DNA of 12,017 nt from JABIBT01 sp964471565 (GTDB taxonomy: Archaea; Nanobdellota; Nanobdellia; SCGC-AAA011-G17; PNOQ01), in the NCBI GenBank assembly GCA_964471565.1, contig CAYYFK010000016.1, positions 1 through 12,017 of the forward strand. Direction: 5' to 3'. Shown here piece by piece: positions 12,015-12,017 of the stretch. Positions within the stretch are counted from its first letter, which is position 1, and every line of letters begins with the position of its first letter. A model generated the notes under the pieces. That model had not been told where the DNA came from, did not search any database, and saw only the letters and a list, made by a program, of their open reading frames with translations. The translations under genes were made by a program, and so were the position numbers.

Positions 12015-12017
12015 AAC

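Noticed and set aside
1..12017. CRISPR array, rRNA or insertion sequence with transposase
   Set aside because: No regularly spaced direct repeats, no rRNA-like stretches and no transposase reading frame were seen on either strand.

Overview
The window is an AT-rich archaeal chromosome segment. Archaeal identity rests on the proteasome beta subunit next to an aCPSF1/FttA-type KH/beta-CASP nuclease, an initiator tRNA with archaeal bulge-helix-bulge introns and no encoded CCA, TATA boxes about 25 bp before start codons (many mRNAs probably leaderless), and two LAGLIDADG endonuclease genes. The small genes, tight packing and A/T bias suggest a DPANN lineage (Woesearchaeota/Pacearchaeota-like). 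That placement is inference.

Layout. 1-2632 (+): psmB and the aCPSF1/FttA gene in an apparent operon. 2633-3592 (-): a Ca2+/Na+ antiporter that converges on FttA with no gap between stop codons. 3669-3832 (+): initiator tRNA-Met(CAT) that I read as interrupted by three introns, in the D-loop, the canonical 37/38 site and after position 43. 3845-4552 (-): a LAGLIDADG endonuclease abutting the tRNA. 4648-5740 (+): RNase HII, then a tiny SD-led ORF that looks like the frameshifted start of an unknown 108-aa protein. 5803-8116 (+): a COG2509-like FAD dehydrogenase from a TTG start, a divergent HAM1/ITPA-fold protein, and chorismate mutase. 8139-11532 (-): cupin, a LAGLIDADG endonuclease fused to a second copy of the glmS 5' end, the complete glmS, and a small very basic protein. 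11570-11760: a cluster of short hairpins. 11800-12014 (+): a ribbon-helix-helix protein and a minute ORF at the window edge.

Most genes are housekeeping: protein turnover, transcription termination/RNA processing, ion exchange, RNA removal from DNA, amino-sugar and aromatic metabolism. The unusual content is the mobile or intron-related layer. At glmS, the first 28 codons are present twice, 1082 bp apart, once as the N-terminus of an endonuclease ORF and once as the start of intact glmS. This looks like a homing element that interrupts an essential gene while supplying a replacement 5' end. The other highlight is the triply interrupted initiator tRNA, whose introns can be placed to the base for two of three sites. 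All structures and alignments were made by hand; no searches were run.
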